Below are positions 21,746 to 33,672 of a stretch of DNA of 64,000 nt, in pieces; position 1 is the stretch's first letter; each line of letters opens with the position of its first letter. The position numbers were made by a program, and so were the translations under genes. This stretch comes from Paraspadella gotoi. Lineage: Eukaryota; Chaetognatha. A model generated the notes under the pieces. It made no database searches. It was not told the origin of the DNA and saw nothing but the letters and a program-made list of their open reading frames with translations. The stretch is taken from positions 68,731 to 132,730 of the forward strand of contig JBJCIZ010000207.1 of the NCBI GenBank assembly GCA_051294375.1, given 5' to 3'.

Positions 21746-21849
21746 TTTTGAAAAGCGGTGAGGTACCATTAAATGCATACTAGGTAATATAGTCAAAACT
21801 TTGTGTTAAATCTCCTTTTTCATTATATTTTTTTATTTAATGGAAAAAA

Positions 21850-22110
21850 GTTTTAATTAACATTAACAATGATTTTATCAACAATAAAGGTGGGATATTT
21901 TTTGACTCTTGCTTTTTCAAGTCTTCATCAGCGGTTTGACTCAACAGATTTTGGTTTCACAAACTGAGTTGGTGAGATAGAGAGAAAGTTTCCAACAAAG
22001 AATTGAGAAAAGGATAGATGTGAGGAAAGGTAAAAGTAAGAACAGGGAAGGAGAGTGAGTGAATAAATTTGAAACTGGTGAAAAGGAAAGAGAGAATGAG
22101 AGAGGGGGAA
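21850..22110 (-). mobile_element. PLE-type terminal repeat with degenerate hammerhead (minus copy)
   Basis: The reverse complement of this block aligns with 22326-22566. The hammerhead core CTGATGA lies at 21931-21925 on the minus strand, followed by a stem GACTT...GAGTC. The expected GAAAC is replaced by AAAAAATATCCC, so cleavage is unlikely. GA/CT-rich sequence and a CAACAAAG motif next to it match the end of the complete PLE near 45115. Confidence 0.6.
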
Positions 22111-22325
22111 AATTATTACATTTGGCAATTTGGAGCCTTTTTCTTTACTTATTTTTGCATATCTATCCCTAACCATTTATTCTTCTATTTCATTTTTATT
22201 TACATCTCATTAAATAACTTATTCACCTTTATTGTTATTATTATTATTATTTCTTTAGTTTAAAATTAAGTTTGCTTAATTTAAATCTATCTTTGTTGTG
22301 CATTACCAAATATAAAGATTTTATC

Positions 22326-22566
22326 TCTCACTTTCTTTCTCTCTCTCTTTCTCTTTTACCAGTTTCAAATTTATTCACTCTCTCCTTCCCTATTCTCACC
22401 TTCACATCACCTCTGACCACTATCTTTTCCTCAATTCTTTGTTGGAAGGGAATTTTTTGTGAAACTGAAATATTTTGAGTCAAATCGCTGATGAAGACTC
22501 ATAAAAGCAAGAGTCGAAACCTTTATTGTTAATAAAATCGTTGTTAATGCTAATTAAAACTTTTGT
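22326..22566 (+). mobile_element. PLE-type terminal repeat with hammerhead core (plus copy)
   Basis: CTGATGA at 22488-22494, a clean 5-bp stem II (22496-22500 with 22511-22515) and GAAAC at 22516-22520 form a hammerhead core. A minimal stem III AC/GT with a seven-base loop is possible. I see no good stem I, so it is probably inactive. It is inverted with respect to 21850-22110. Confidence 0.6.
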
Positions 22567-24756
22567 TTTCTTTTACATCAAACCTTTATAAATAAGTAAA
22601 CCACCAATTAGATGCTTATTATACATAATTTATTTCATATCTTTCTATGGTCCTTTGGAAATTCTTCCACAAAATACGACACATGACTAAACCTGCCAGT
22701 TTTTTGTTTTTTTTCTTTACTCAAAATTATTACAGTTTTTTCATATTAAGATTCAATCAAACTAGGTTCATACAGTTTTTCCTTAATTTTTTTCTTTTTT
22801 TTTTGTTTGACATAAGAAAGAAGGTTTTGATTGATTTGTTCTAACTAAAGCATAGTAAACTTGTACTGTAGTTAGTAAGTTTTAATATAAGTTTAACACT
22901 AGTTTAGACTTGCAGTAAAATAAAAAATGATGCATCAGTTAAACCATGCAGCAAGCCTTCTACCGGATCCTAATTTACTTTCTTACAAACAACACCACTG
23001 TCTTATTCAGGGTCATCACTAAATTCCCCAACAAAGAGTCAAAATATCTAAACATAGACGAGAATCTCGCTTAAAAAAAAATTCAAACCACTTTTCTAAT
23101 AGAGAATTCCGTTCAAATTCTGACTACCCAAATTCGAACGCGTTTGCCAAAAAATCGGTTAAAAAACACTTGTAAAAACGCACTATTCCAAGAGCGTTAC
23201 ATCTGAAGAGCTTGTCCTATTCGTTTTATGGCATTTGATAAAGGATTTAATATCAACAACCAGGGAAATGCACTATTCATCTGCCGGAGAATTTTTCAAA
23301 CCTCATTTTTACTATAGAAATGAAAGGGAAAGTTTACAAACTTAAAAATTGCAAACGGGATTGCTATATGTTCCTGTGACATGAGCGACGTCGAATTTCG
23401 CGATTCTGATAGCTTTGTGTCTGAAGAGCTTGTCCTATTTTTCTTTTTTTCATTTTATAATGATTTTGACATAAAAATGATCAGGTTTAAATTAAATAGT
23501 CCAGTTTGAATTATTTAAAAAGAAATTAAAAGGAAGTTGAGAAAAAAACTGATTTTTCCTAATATCTTTTGAAGAATAAAGATACAAGGCGATGGCAATC
23601 ACCAAAATGAAGCCATAATCATAGGGCACATACAGATATAATTTTAGAATTACTTATGCTGAACCTCCTTAAGGGATCGAGTTCAAACTAAGTCAAAATA
23701 TAATGAATTTTGAAACTAATGACACCCCTTAAGAAGAATAAAAATAATTCTTTTTTCAATGATGTCTGAAAGAAAAAAGGCTAAATTGTACTCTAGTAAA
23801 ACTTAAAAGTTTTTGGATAAAGAAAATGTGAAATTTTTGGTCACTTAAATATTTGCTTGTCTGATTTTACAAGACATGCTTTCAAAATCTCTCACAAAAA
23901 TATTATTCACCCCATCACAGCCTAAGTATTTATCCTTCTTTCCACCAGCAAAAGTAAACATTATCTTATTAAGAGAACAGGGATGTTTACTAAAAGGAGC
24001 CGAAAGCCATTCAACTTCTTCACTTTGATGTTATTTTTCAATAATAAAATAAGCAAATTTTTAATTATTTAACTCTCAATGTCTTCAAAGATATTATACA
24101 CTTTCATAATATCCCAATTGTTTGAATTAATTATTATATTTATTTTACCCAGAAATCATAAAATAACAGAAGTTGTGGATTCCCTTCGCTCCGTTTTTAA
24201 GAAAAAAAATTACACTAGCGAATAATAAGTTTGTAAGAGGAAGTCAGAACGGCAAAAAATCTTAAAAAGGGAGAATGTTAAAAAAAAAGGGGTGGAATTT
24301 TGACTGGGTTTCCTAAGATTTCTCCACAATGTGGAGGTCGATATTAAAGCGAAACTTTGAGATTCACAATATTCCCGTTCATTCCACATCTATCGATATA
24401 AAAATATAGACAAAAAAGTCACTGGCTTCTTTTTCTATAGCGGCTTCCTACTAAACGGAAGGAAAAAAAGTTTTGTTTATCTATTTCCAGCATAAATTTT
24501 TACATATACTTCTTATTTATCTTGGCCATTTACAAATCCATAATAATGCTATACTAATTAAATATAATATTTTTCCCCTTAGTTTGTTTGATACATATCC
24601 ACAAAGCAAAAATTACTTCATTACTTGATCAATAATATATGCAATCTAGTTATCTAATAAAAGGCAAGACCAAGCAGATTCAAAATTTTTACATGAATTT
24701 TTTAATGAAATACTGTTAGAGATACAGTTTTGCCGATTTAAAAGCATGTTTTCTAT
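22567..24756. other. AT-rich gene-free stretch
   Basis: No coding sequence recognised. The 18-base string CTGAAGAGCTTGTCCTAT occurs twice, near 23202 and 23420, about 218 bases apart. It is the only structure I noticed. Confidence 0.5.
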
Positions 24757-24856
24757 NNNNNNNNNNNNNNNNNNNNNNNNNNNNNNNNNNNNNNNNNNNN
24801 NNNNNNNNNNNNNNNNNNNNNNNNNNNNNNNNNNNNNNNNNNNNNNNNNNNNNNNN
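24757..24856. other. Assembly gap (100 N)
   Basis: A round 100-base run of N, the usual scaffold placeholder. Confidence 1.
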
Positions 24857-25004
24857 TCAAAACAAACCAATTTTCTCTTTTATTTTTATATTTCTTTTTC
24901 TCTCTCTTTTCTCTTTTAATTACATGTCTCTCTCCCTCTCTCTTTTCCCTAGTCACTGATTCATAGGAAAAAATCTTAAAAGCATAAAGATCGAGCCGCT
25001 TTCG

Positions 25005-25250
25005 ATAGTAACCAAATATTGATGCGATGATAACCAAATATTGATGCGATGATAACCAAATATTGACGCGATGATAACCAATAATTGATGCGATGATAAC
25101 AAAATGACTGATGTGATGATAATCAAATGATTGATGCGATGATAGTCATTCATTGATATGATGATAATCATTCATTGATACGATGATAGTCATTCATTGA
25201 TGCGATGATAGTGATTCATTGACGCGCTGAATCATTCATCGTAAATAAAA
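25005..25250. repeat. Minisatellite, about 22-bp unit
   Basis: About ten units of the form GATGCGATGATAACCAAATATT, grading into a GTCATTCATTGATACGATGA variant. The inverted form of the same unit occurs at 62960-63150. Confidence 0.9.
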
Positions 25251-25269
25251 CAAACAAATGCGTGTATGA

Positions 25270-25271
25270 GT

Positions 25272-25304
<33 letters not shown>

Positions 25305-25473
25305 CTGGACAGTTTTCCCGCCAACGAAACGCATTATTAGGTCTCTCTCGTTTATATAAAGAATAATCAGAATTTTTAGAAAAAAAATCCACGAAAATCT
25401 CGGATGTAAATTTGTGATTTTGTATTGAGAAAAAAGCGCGGAATAAATGGCGATAATAAAAGTTTTTAGAAGG

Positions 25474-25537
<64 letters not shown>

Positions 25538-25888
25538 AGGAGGGAGAGTGAGAAAGAGAGAGAGAGAGAGAGTTTTCCACCAACGAACGCATTATTAGGT
25601 CACTCTCGTTTATATCGGTTATCCGTTGCCTCGCAACGGCGTCGTGAAATTGGTCTATGTTGATTTTTTTTTATACACGTAACGCGTTATTAGGTCATGT
25701 TCCTCGACATTGTTTACTTGTTGCTCCGCAACGACCACGAAATCTAGGTTAAGTAAGTTATTGTATTTTGGGATTTTGTATTGAGATAAAATAATAAATG
25801 GCGATAATAAAAGTTTTTAGAAGGAAAAAATCCACGACAATCTCGGAATAAATGGCCGATAATAAAAGTTTTTTAGAAGGAAAAAAAA

Positions 25889-25924
<36 letters not shown>

Positions 25925-25950
25925 TGAGAGAAAGAGAGATAGAAGAGAAA
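25270..25950. repeat. GA microsatellites within a composite repeat
   Basis: GA tracts at about 25273-25302, 25480-25572 and 25889-25947 are separated by related unique pieces, including ATCCACGA(A/C)AATCTCGGA and GGCGATAATAAAAGTTTTTAGA, which occur twice here. The same pieces recur in inverted form at 62760-62950. Confidence 0.85.
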
Positions 25951-26384
25951 AAGATTGTTCTTTTTTTAGGAAGAAACCAGACCGAGGTCAAATTTAATAT
26001 TTGCATATTTAATTAATTTATAAAACGTAAACAAAACATATTTAATAACTGTCCAGACTCCAGACTCAATTTTAAGCACATCCATGATAAGAAGCTGTAT
26101 AAAAATTTTCAGCTTCATACACCCAAATTTAATCATAAAAAAGGCAATCTATAATTTGGAACGCCGCCGCCGACGATGACGCCACTTATGTCCAAAACCA
26201 CAGCAATATCGTTGCAAACGCAAAGCGATTGCGACGATAAAAAAAAGAATAATAAATATAAAACAGTAAAATAACTTATTTTCGAGTTTAATTTTTAGCA
26301 AGTACTAAGTGTGGAGAGACATTATTGAAAGTACTTTTGTTTTACTTTTAGCCCGCATAAGCGAGCAGTTTAATCGAATGCGAC
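25951..26384. other. Gene-free stretch before the 18-bp minisatellite
   Basis: AT-rich, with a short GC-rich patch near 26160-26240. Nothing recognised. Confidence 0.4.
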
Positions 26385-26735
26385 CTCTCTCAACTCGCAT
26401 ACTTTTCTCAACTCGCATACTTTTCTCAACTCGCATACTTTTCTCAACTCGCATACTTTTCTCAACTCGCATACTTTTCTCAACTCGCATACTTTTCTCA
26501 ACTCGCATCATTTTTCAAATTCACATCATTTTTTCCAATTTGCATTAATTTTTCTGCTTGCATCATTCTCTCAACTTGAATAATTCTTTCAAATTGTAAC
26601 ATTCTTTCAACTTGCAACATTCTTTAAACTTGCAACATTCTTTCAACTTGCAACATTCTTTCAACTTGCAACATTCTTTCAACTTGCAACAATCTTTCAA
26701 CCTGCATCATTTTTTTCAATATGCATAATTTTCCA
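26385..26735. repeat. 18-bp minisatellite in two sub-blocks
   Basis: Seven near-perfect units of TCAACTCGCATACTTTTC (26389-26510) are followed by diverged units, then about six units of the variant TCAACTTGCAACATTCTT (26605-26710). The variant also appears at 63420-63470. Confidence 0.92.
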
Positions 26736-26907
26736 TAATTATTTAAACAACTAATTATTTAATTAAAAAATTCATGAGTAAGCACAAATAATAAAAATTA
26801 AAGTCAACTTGACTTAGGTTTTTCTCATGCAAACTCATTTCCACTCCTCGATTCCATCAAAACTTTATATCGTGCTCAATCATGTATGTAACTTTCACTA
26901 CGCCTTA

Positions 26908-27122
26908 TCAAGCATGGAACCGGAATCGACCAATCAGCTTGCAGAATCATTGAAACTGTAAATTCTACCCACGTCGCCGATCCTCTTCCTTAGATATAAA
27001 TAGACTTAGCTTGTTCTAGTTTCAGTAGAATTGATCAAGACTCCTGCGCGCGTCTCACCGTCACCTTTATTCTTGATTACCTTGATTTCGTCCATAGAAA
27101 TCCATGAATTTTAACTTAAATG
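26908..27122 (+). repeat. 5' LTR of gypsy family 2
   Basis: From TCAAGCATGGAACCGGAATC to TTTTAACTTAAATG this matches 36822-37043 closely. The 3' copy has an extra AGAATAAAAC segment. The left edge is where similarity stops and may be truncated. The LTR carries its own promoter and poly(A) signals. Confidence 0.85.
26995..27005 (+). promoter_or_regulatory. TATA box in the 5' LTR
   Basis: GATATAAATAGA is conserved in both LTR copies (here and near 36900), about 40 bases before GTTCTAGTTTCAGTAG, the likely start region. Confidence 0.55.
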
Positions 27123-27140
27123 TGGTGACAGGACTTCTGG
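27123..27140 (+). other. Primer-binding site of gypsy family 2
   Basis: TGGTGACAGGACTTCTGG begins directly after the LTR. A TGG start complements the CCA end of a tRNA. I cannot name the tRNA. Confidence 0.6.
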
Positions 27141-27186
27141 GCAAGACTCACCACTCCTCCGAGAAGCCAAAGCCACCAGCAACCAC

Positions 27187-28600
27187 GCCACCCGAAATGA
27201 ATCCCGCACTCTCAACCTCCACCTCCGCCCCCGCCGGGCAGATACCTCCACCCCTCCTGGCACCCAAGGGCAGGAAACAGGTAGCAGTGCCGATGAAGAC
27301 AACTTGGTACGCACTTTTAAAATGCCATCCGAGTTGAACAAGCATTGCAGACAAGCGACGAAAGATGGACTAATCACTAAACAAATCATGCAAATTGTGA
27401 ATGAATCAAATATTCAAAATCTACAAAAATTTCAACATATCGCGGACGAAATAAAGACCATGGACACCAAAATAGGTGCCATGGATGCAAAAGTTGGAGC
27501 CATGGATAAACACATGGTGACAGCCGACCAAAAACTGGATACAATCATCGCAGCTCTCCAAGGTGGAATCAACCTGCCCCAAACAGCGAGGCCACCATCG
27601 TCAATTTACCCTGTACTGCCCAACATAAGACAGCAAACAGCAGCCCAGCCTCAACGCAACCTTCCCGAAACCCAACCCATCGACAAAGTATGCCAGCCCC
27701 ACGACGAAGCAAGGTCCTAGACGGCCGTCAGAGAGCCGCCTGGCTACACGCCATCCGAGCATCCCATCAAGCTCGAGAAAAGGGAAAAAGAAACGCTAAT
27801 ACGCCAATACCTGCGAAACTTCTATCAGGCATACAAAGACAACTACACCACCGAACAAGATAGATGAGCAACTGCGGGCCATCCTAGAACAAGATAAAGA
27901 AGCTGCAAGGTTCACAATTGAAATTAACAACAGCCGATGGTTAGGAATGCACACCATCTTTGAGTCATCATCACTCTCGATCGCCGAGGCTGACAAATTA
28001 GCCACTTAGTCGGTTGATCCAGCCATTCAAGATATGCAGTCGCCTTAGTGAATGAAGCTCTCGAAAAGTACGAGAATGTTCGTGAAAAAGACAAACCATC
28101 CATTCCTGACTATGCGGCACAACTCCTCGTCAAGGCCCTGGAACCATATATGCAAGGCATCACGACAAAAACACTCGAATGGATGTACTTACTCGAACGA
28201 CAACAGTACCTGGATCTCGGCAGAGAAATTGAATACCGCCTCAAAGGTTACCTAACCAGTGGATCAAATAGTGAAAGAATAAAAAAGGTCGTCAGCACCG
28301 TCTCCAATGATGACAAGGAGAAACTTGTAAATGCCCCGTCACCAAAGGCCTTACAGATCAGGACCCTAACAGCAGCGCGACGGCATTTTACCAAGGCACA
28401 ATGCTGCAGGAACTAAACAACGTGAGTGAAAACATCAAGGAGATGAAGAAACAGCTCGGAAGGCCAAATCGCTCACAAGATGACCAACGAGGTGAATGAT
28501 ACCGCGACGACCGCCGCGACGATCGCCGTGACAACCGCCGTTATGACGACCAACAAAAGGGAGATGGAAAGCATTTTGACAAAAACTTTAACCAAAAAGC
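27187..28600 (+). pseudogene. Gag region of gypsy family 2
   Basis: Pieces in two frames give a Pro-rich N-terminus, a coiled coil with repeated MDTKIGAMDAKVGAMDK (27460-27510), a helical core with PDYAAQLLVKALEPYMQ (28095-28150), and a basic tail rich in RDDRR repeats (28495-28560). No zinc knuckle is visible, so RNA binding may rely on the Arg/Asp-rich tail. Stops at 27718 and near 28008 break the frame. It would build the particle in an active element. Confidence 0.6.
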
Positions 28601-28689
28601 AGGCTGTTTAAATGAAGACTTAGAAAATGATTCTACCAATGATGAAAATTTTGCCCTCAATAAAAACAATTTTCATTATTCCCGTGTAA

Positions 28690-29412
28690 TTGATATTAGA
28701 AAAACAGACAGAAAATGGCCGAAATCAGCTAAGGCAAACTTATCAAAAGCTTGGAGAAAAAGTAAATGCACAAAAAGCAATGATCAGTGATAAAGGAAAA
28801 GCAGAAAAGATTAAAAATTTGGAAGATATTGCAAATGGATTCAAAGGGAAGTCTACCTCCGCGAGGATGCATAAACTTTTAAAACCTTTGACAAAAGATG
28901 AATTAATTCTCGCGAACAAGTTCATCCACCAGATGGGATGGAAAGGCTGGGACAAGGCCAACAACACCGAGCAAAGGGCCAAGATTAACAGGAACAAGGC
29001 TTGCGCCAAGATGGTAAGACGATCCCATTGCTGAGAAGTGAACAAACCAGAACCACCTCCTCCTCTTCCTGTCTTCATTCCTCCTCCTCCCCAACCCTTA
29101 ACCTCTTCACCACCTCTGACTCATCAAATAAATCACGTAAATCCAACCAGGAGAAGGGAACATTTAGGCCTTAGGAAATTGAGGCCTACTGGAGGAATCA
29201 ACAATCCAACTTATAGGATAGTGGCTAGTGAGCACAATGGAGAGTCTCTACACCAAGCTACAATTCGTAGGGTGGAGTTGGAGATCCATGAACCAGAGAT
29301 TTACTTACAACCTTCTCCGACCATGGAAACCACAAAAAAAGAAACAGAAATACCATCACTCCCTATGGAAATAAAGTTGAGAAACATCTCCCCAAAGCCC
29401 CGCTCCACGTGA
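28690..29412 (+). pseudogene. Gag-protease linker region of gypsy family 2
   Basis: Two overlapping open frames (28690-29034 and 29038-29412). The first is Lys-rich and helical. The second starts with a proline-rich block followed by mixed sequence. I recognise no domain. The position between gag and the protease at 29418 suggests a spacer or the start of pol. Confidence 0.45.
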
Positions 29413-29417
29413 CAACA

Positions 29418-29800
29418 CTGGAAATGCTCTTCATGCTGGTAAAAACAGCTATATACCAGCAGTCATAGCTGGAGCACCGGCAAGCTGCCTTTATGATACA
29501 GGAGCCTCAATAAATACAATACCCAGAAAATTTATTGAAAAATGGAGCCTTGCCAAGGAAATATACCATGGCAGGCCTCTGAGACTCTTAACCGCCACTG
29601 GAACAATCATTTTGACAGAAATGATCAATATCAGGATTATGTTCCAAGCATGGGTGTTAAAAACAGCCTTTTACATATCGGCCAATGAAAATGAACAAGA
29701 CATTATCAGCACGGCTGTCACTAACCCAGGCCCACACGAACAGATTGGGGAGAACAACCATCTGCCACAAGGAAAGACCTTCAGATAGCAGCGATGGACA
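29418..29800 (+). pseudogene. Aspartic protease of gypsy family 2
   Basis: The frame reads NSYIPAVIAGAPASCLYDTG followed by ASINTIP, an unmistakable retropepsin active site (DTGAS). It is followed by the flap region and LTATGTIILTEM. The domain is open for about 125 codons, then stops. It would process the polyprotein. Confidence 0.8.
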
Positions 29801-30357
29801 GAAAACCCATCACGCATCTCTTTCAAGAAAAACATGAGGCCTTGAAAGCCGTGAGATGGTTGGCAAGGAGAAACATCGACGATCCTCTTACATACAAAAA
29901 GATCACGACAACAAAAACTGGTTAACCACGGATAAAGCCTACTGGAAAACGCTAACCGGATCAAGGTGGATTATTCAGTCAACAGATGGACAGAGGATTC
30001 CACGTCGCAGATGGCGACAGCATCAGAGATGGCATCGAAATCGAGGACCAACCAGGACGGTGGGGACATACATTTCCCCTAGTCACGGCTGAAGCAAAGT
30101 CCGACTTGGCCTCGAAACTGAGAAGACCGCAGAACCAGTTCAGGCAGACTTGTCAGGAAAAAAGCCGCTGCTACGTAAAGTAAGGAAAGACAACATACCA
30201 GCAACAACGATTGTTCACCATGAACCAACCGAAGAACTCGACGCTGTGAAAAAGGCAAGACAAGCTCAAAAAGACAAGCACGATGCAAGAGGCAAAGAAG
30301 CGTTTCTCAAACCCTTCAAAGATGTGGATCCCACACTAGCCAATAAGGCCCCTTAGT

Positions 30358-30990
30358 ATGGGAAATAGTGTGGGAATTCAGGAATGTCTTCAGCGAATCC
30401 ATAAACGATTGTAAAGAAGGTTTTCTTAATTATAAGGTTGACCTGGGATTCACCAATGAGGACCTCCCAAAACCGCGTTTTGTCAACCAAGGACCCGTAA
30501 AAAAAGCGGCTTTAAAAAGATACTTGGAAGTTTATGAAAACGCAGGAATAGTTTCAAGGAACAAAAAATGAAGCATATTCAAATGCATTTCTTATAAAAA
30601 AAACCAGGACACGTCGCCGAAGGACAAGACGAGATGTTTGACGAGACTTTTGCAAAACAGTGGAGATTGATTTGTGATTTGTCGGCAGTTAACACTAACT
30701 CTCCACTTACGCAACCGAGCCTCAAACATTACATCGATCCTCGAGCAATACAAACCCCATGAGCTTCACTGTTCCCTTGACATTTTAGCCTGCTTCCACC
30801 AGGTAAACCTTCACCGAAGGGTGCAAAAAGAGTCACCACCTTCGCTGGCGCTGGCCACAACTGGTGATGAACAAGCTACCCATGGGCTGAGTTAACAGTG
30901 TTAACGTTTTACAAGCCATTCTCGACAAAATTTTCAAGGTTCTCGGTGAAAAATGTTAAAAGCTTTCTAGTATATCATATACTATATACT
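30358..30990 (+). pseudogene. Reverse transcriptase, N-terminal half, gypsy family 2
   Basis: In order: FRNVFSESINDCKEGFLNYK (30370-30440) and PVKKAALKRYLEVYENAGIV (fingers), then WRLICDLSAVN and SLDILACFHQVNLH (palm, first catalytic Asp). At least three frames are used. The YxDD box is not visible: the sequence jumps to AT-rich DNA near 30960-31020. The catalytic core is therefore partly deleted. Confidence 0.75.
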
Positions 30991-31053
30991 ACATATAAAG
31001 ACTCAGAGAATTGCTACAGAAATGTAGAGACGAGAATGTCGTGTTGAAGTGGA

Positions 31054-31610
31054 CCAAAAGCGTACTGCTACGAAAGAGGACATCAAAATCCTCGGATTTA
31101 GCATCTCCAACAGCAAACTCCTTCCCCAAAGCAAAAAGCTGGAAGCCGCTGAGATAAAACTCAAGAACCTGAAAACTCAAAAGGACTGAAGAGCATGCTC
31201 GCGTCTCTAAATTACTATAGATGCTTCACACACAGATTCTCTTATATAGCGCAGCCACTTCATGCCTTACGCTCCTGGACCGAAAAGACTTTCAAACTCA
31301 CTGAGAAACATCGGGAAATGCTCGCCCTCTTGAAGAAATCAAAACCTCTCCCGGACTCAATTTCTCAATGACCAAAGAATAAGACAAGGCCTCTTACAAA
31401 ATCTATGCTGACGTGAGCACAACGGCAATGGGCAGCTCATCACAGCCACAGCAGATGGGGGTAGAGTACCCACTATCATTTCACTCCAAATCTTTTCCAG
31501 AAGAGTACCGCATAAAGCACATTAACATACTCGAGACCCTGGCTTTCAACATGATGGTCAAAAAGTACAAAGGCTACACATGCGGCAGAAGAGTCACATT
31601 ATAACGGACT
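31054..31610 (+). pseudogene. RT thumb and RNase H, gypsy family 2 (first copy)
   Basis: KRGHQNPRI-type thumb sequence with ILGFSISNSKLLPQSKKLEA in another frame, then SLNYYRCFTHRFSYIAQPLH (connection), then RNase H with YKIYADVS and FHSKSFPEEYRIKHINILET. The RNase H catalytic Asp in YADVS is present. Frames are split. The same sequence recurs from 33673. Confidence 0.75.
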
Positions 31611-31999
31611 CTCAGTATTCAAAAGAATCATAGATCTTCAACATGACAAACAGCAGCTCCTTCCAACAAATGTTCTTCGTTGGATTACAGAAATAAAGTT
31701 AGAATGCCAACCCAAAAAGGTCATCTTAGTCAAAAGCAAGGACAACCCCACTGATTTCCTCACCCGCTTTACCGAACAAGGCAAATCACCCCTCTTGACA
31801 CCCTTTTTTTTCTGGCTGGTTTTGACGTGGATGGAAGCTACGAGCCTGGTTACCCGAAAACCCGGCAGGGGACGATGAAGAACCAAGTCACCTCGACCTC
31901 ATCACCGGACATGCACCGACCCTCACCCTCATGGCCCAGCTTTACAACAAGAAACCAAGCCTTTCCGAACAAGATTTTTTGATTTTGTCCGTCAAAATT

Positions 32000-33647
32000 T
32001 CGCCAACAGGAAAGGAAACATGGAAAAACTAAATAAGAAAACCAAAATGAAGGATGCAGACATCTTCATCAGGACAATCTCTGCAAAAGATTGGACCCTT
32101 GGACACCCCGAGCTGGAGATGTTAGCCAAGATGACTGGCATCAACATCATTATGATGGCAAGGATAACATCAGTCAAACCGGCTGCAAGTACGAAAGGTC
32201 TTATCAGGCTTCCCAGGTGGACAGAACAATCAAAATATTCAGAACAATCACCAGTCAGGTCAGCCTTGTCGGAGATTCGGATCTAGCACAGCAACTGCGA
32301 CCAATGAGATCGGAAGATTTAAAGATTGTCTGTCCAAAACCTACAACCACCATCCACCAAACAACAGGGGAAGGCCGAAGAAACAATCAACTGGGACAAG
32401 AAACTCCAGCGAAGTCCCACTTGACTTAATAAACAACAACTTTAACCCTGATGAAGGACAACAACAAACCCGAGCTAGACCCGTCAGTGAGATCCCCGCA
32501 GACTTAATAAACATTAATCTCGAGGCTGAAATGGCAACAAGGCAACAACAACCTGACCCTGCTGCTTATGACAGCAGCATAATTGACAAGTTCCCCATCA
32601 ACTGGCCAGGTGCAGAAGAGGAAGTCGTCATCGACAGCACCCTCAAGACAAACATCGACGTCACGAAAATAGAAAGTCAAAAAGGAAATAAAAAGCCTCA
32701 AAAACTAAAACTTCGGCATTAATCCCTCTTGCCAGGGAAGTCAGAGATTGGCAACAACAAAATCAAATTTTCAAGGATGTTGTTCAGATGCTCAAAACAA
32801 CAATAAAGATGAAGCAAAATCTTTGCTAAACAAAAAGATGATCAAAGGCAAAAACTCAGCAGAGAGATCTTTGCAAATTGCTTAGATGACCTTGACGTCA
32901 CAACGGATAATATCCTCACCATAAGGGGCTTCAAAGGAGACACGCCAACTTACAAGTTTGTTGTTCCACCAGAAAAGGCAGAGGATATCACACATAATAT
33001 ACATGTACACTTTGGACACCCTGGGCGAGACCGCACAGCTTCATCATGGCCCAATATATCTCACCAGGATTGACATCGGAAGCCGCCAAGGTTGTACGTA
33101 ACTGTGATAATTGCGCCAAAGCAACAGATCAACAAAAAAACAATGAAACTTTGTCGGCGCCTAATCTAGCCATCGCCCCATGGGAATCACTGAGCATTGA
33201 TGTAATGCATCTGCCAACAGTCTCAGGCTACAAATACGCCCTCGTTGACTCGGACAATGCATCTGCATATGCATGGGCAATTCCACTAAAACGCGCCGAT
33301 GCAGACAGCATCGTCAAAGCACTCGATAAAAAACAATTTTCTTCTCCACGGATCTTATCTTGAAATAAACTTTGATGGAGCAACGCAACTTAATGGAGCC
33401 ACAATGAGGTCCATCCTGAATCTCCTTGACACAATTGGCCGTAAAGTGTTAGTCGGACGCAAAAAACAGCAACAGGGCGAAAGCGACATCGGCAGAATAA
33501 AACAAGCTAAGCGCAAAGCAGTCAAGGACCAACCTGACAAATGGCTTCAAACCCTACCGCAGCTAATGTTACTCTTAAATGCCACCCCCTATCATCGGCT
33601 GGAAGACTACATGTCTCCTCACGAATCCAGTATGGACACAGACAAGG
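32000..33647 (+). pseudogene. Integrase region, gypsy family 2 (first copy)
   Basis: After a long linker (32000-32940) the sequence reads HNIHVHFGHPGRD and VVRNCDNCAKATDQQ (33095-33130), the His/Cys zinc-binding domain. SLSIDVMHLPTVSGYKYALV (33190-33240) then carries the first catalytic Asp of the core, and later WLQTLPQLMLLLNATP (33541-33588). The frame shifts near 33320-33360. The copy is cut by the gap at 33648. Confidence 0.8.
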
Positions 33648-33672
33648 NNNNNNNNNNNNNNNNNNNNNNNNN
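33648..33672. other. Assembly gap (25 N)
   Basis: A run of 25 N lies exactly between two copies of the same 2.6-kb block. Confidence 1.

Larger units (their letters stand above)
31054..33647 (+). repeat. Internal duplicated block of gypsy family 2, copy A
   Basis: Matches 33673-36256 almost throughout, with scattered one-base indels. It starts at CCAAAAGCGTACTGCTACGA and ends at TATGGACACAGACAAGG, next to the N run. Confidence 0.9.

Noticed and set aside
20679-21796. Very long open frames on both strands
   Set aside because: They run through the 978-base N gap; the open reading is an artefact of undetermined codons.
26305-26548. Frames with perfect repeats such as MRVEKS or FSTRIL
   Set aside because: They are translations of the 18-bp minisatellite, open on both strands because the unit length is a multiple of three.
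26385-26735. Regular repeats resembling a CRISPR array
   Set aside because: Units are directly adjacent with no unique spacers, and the genome is eukaryotic.
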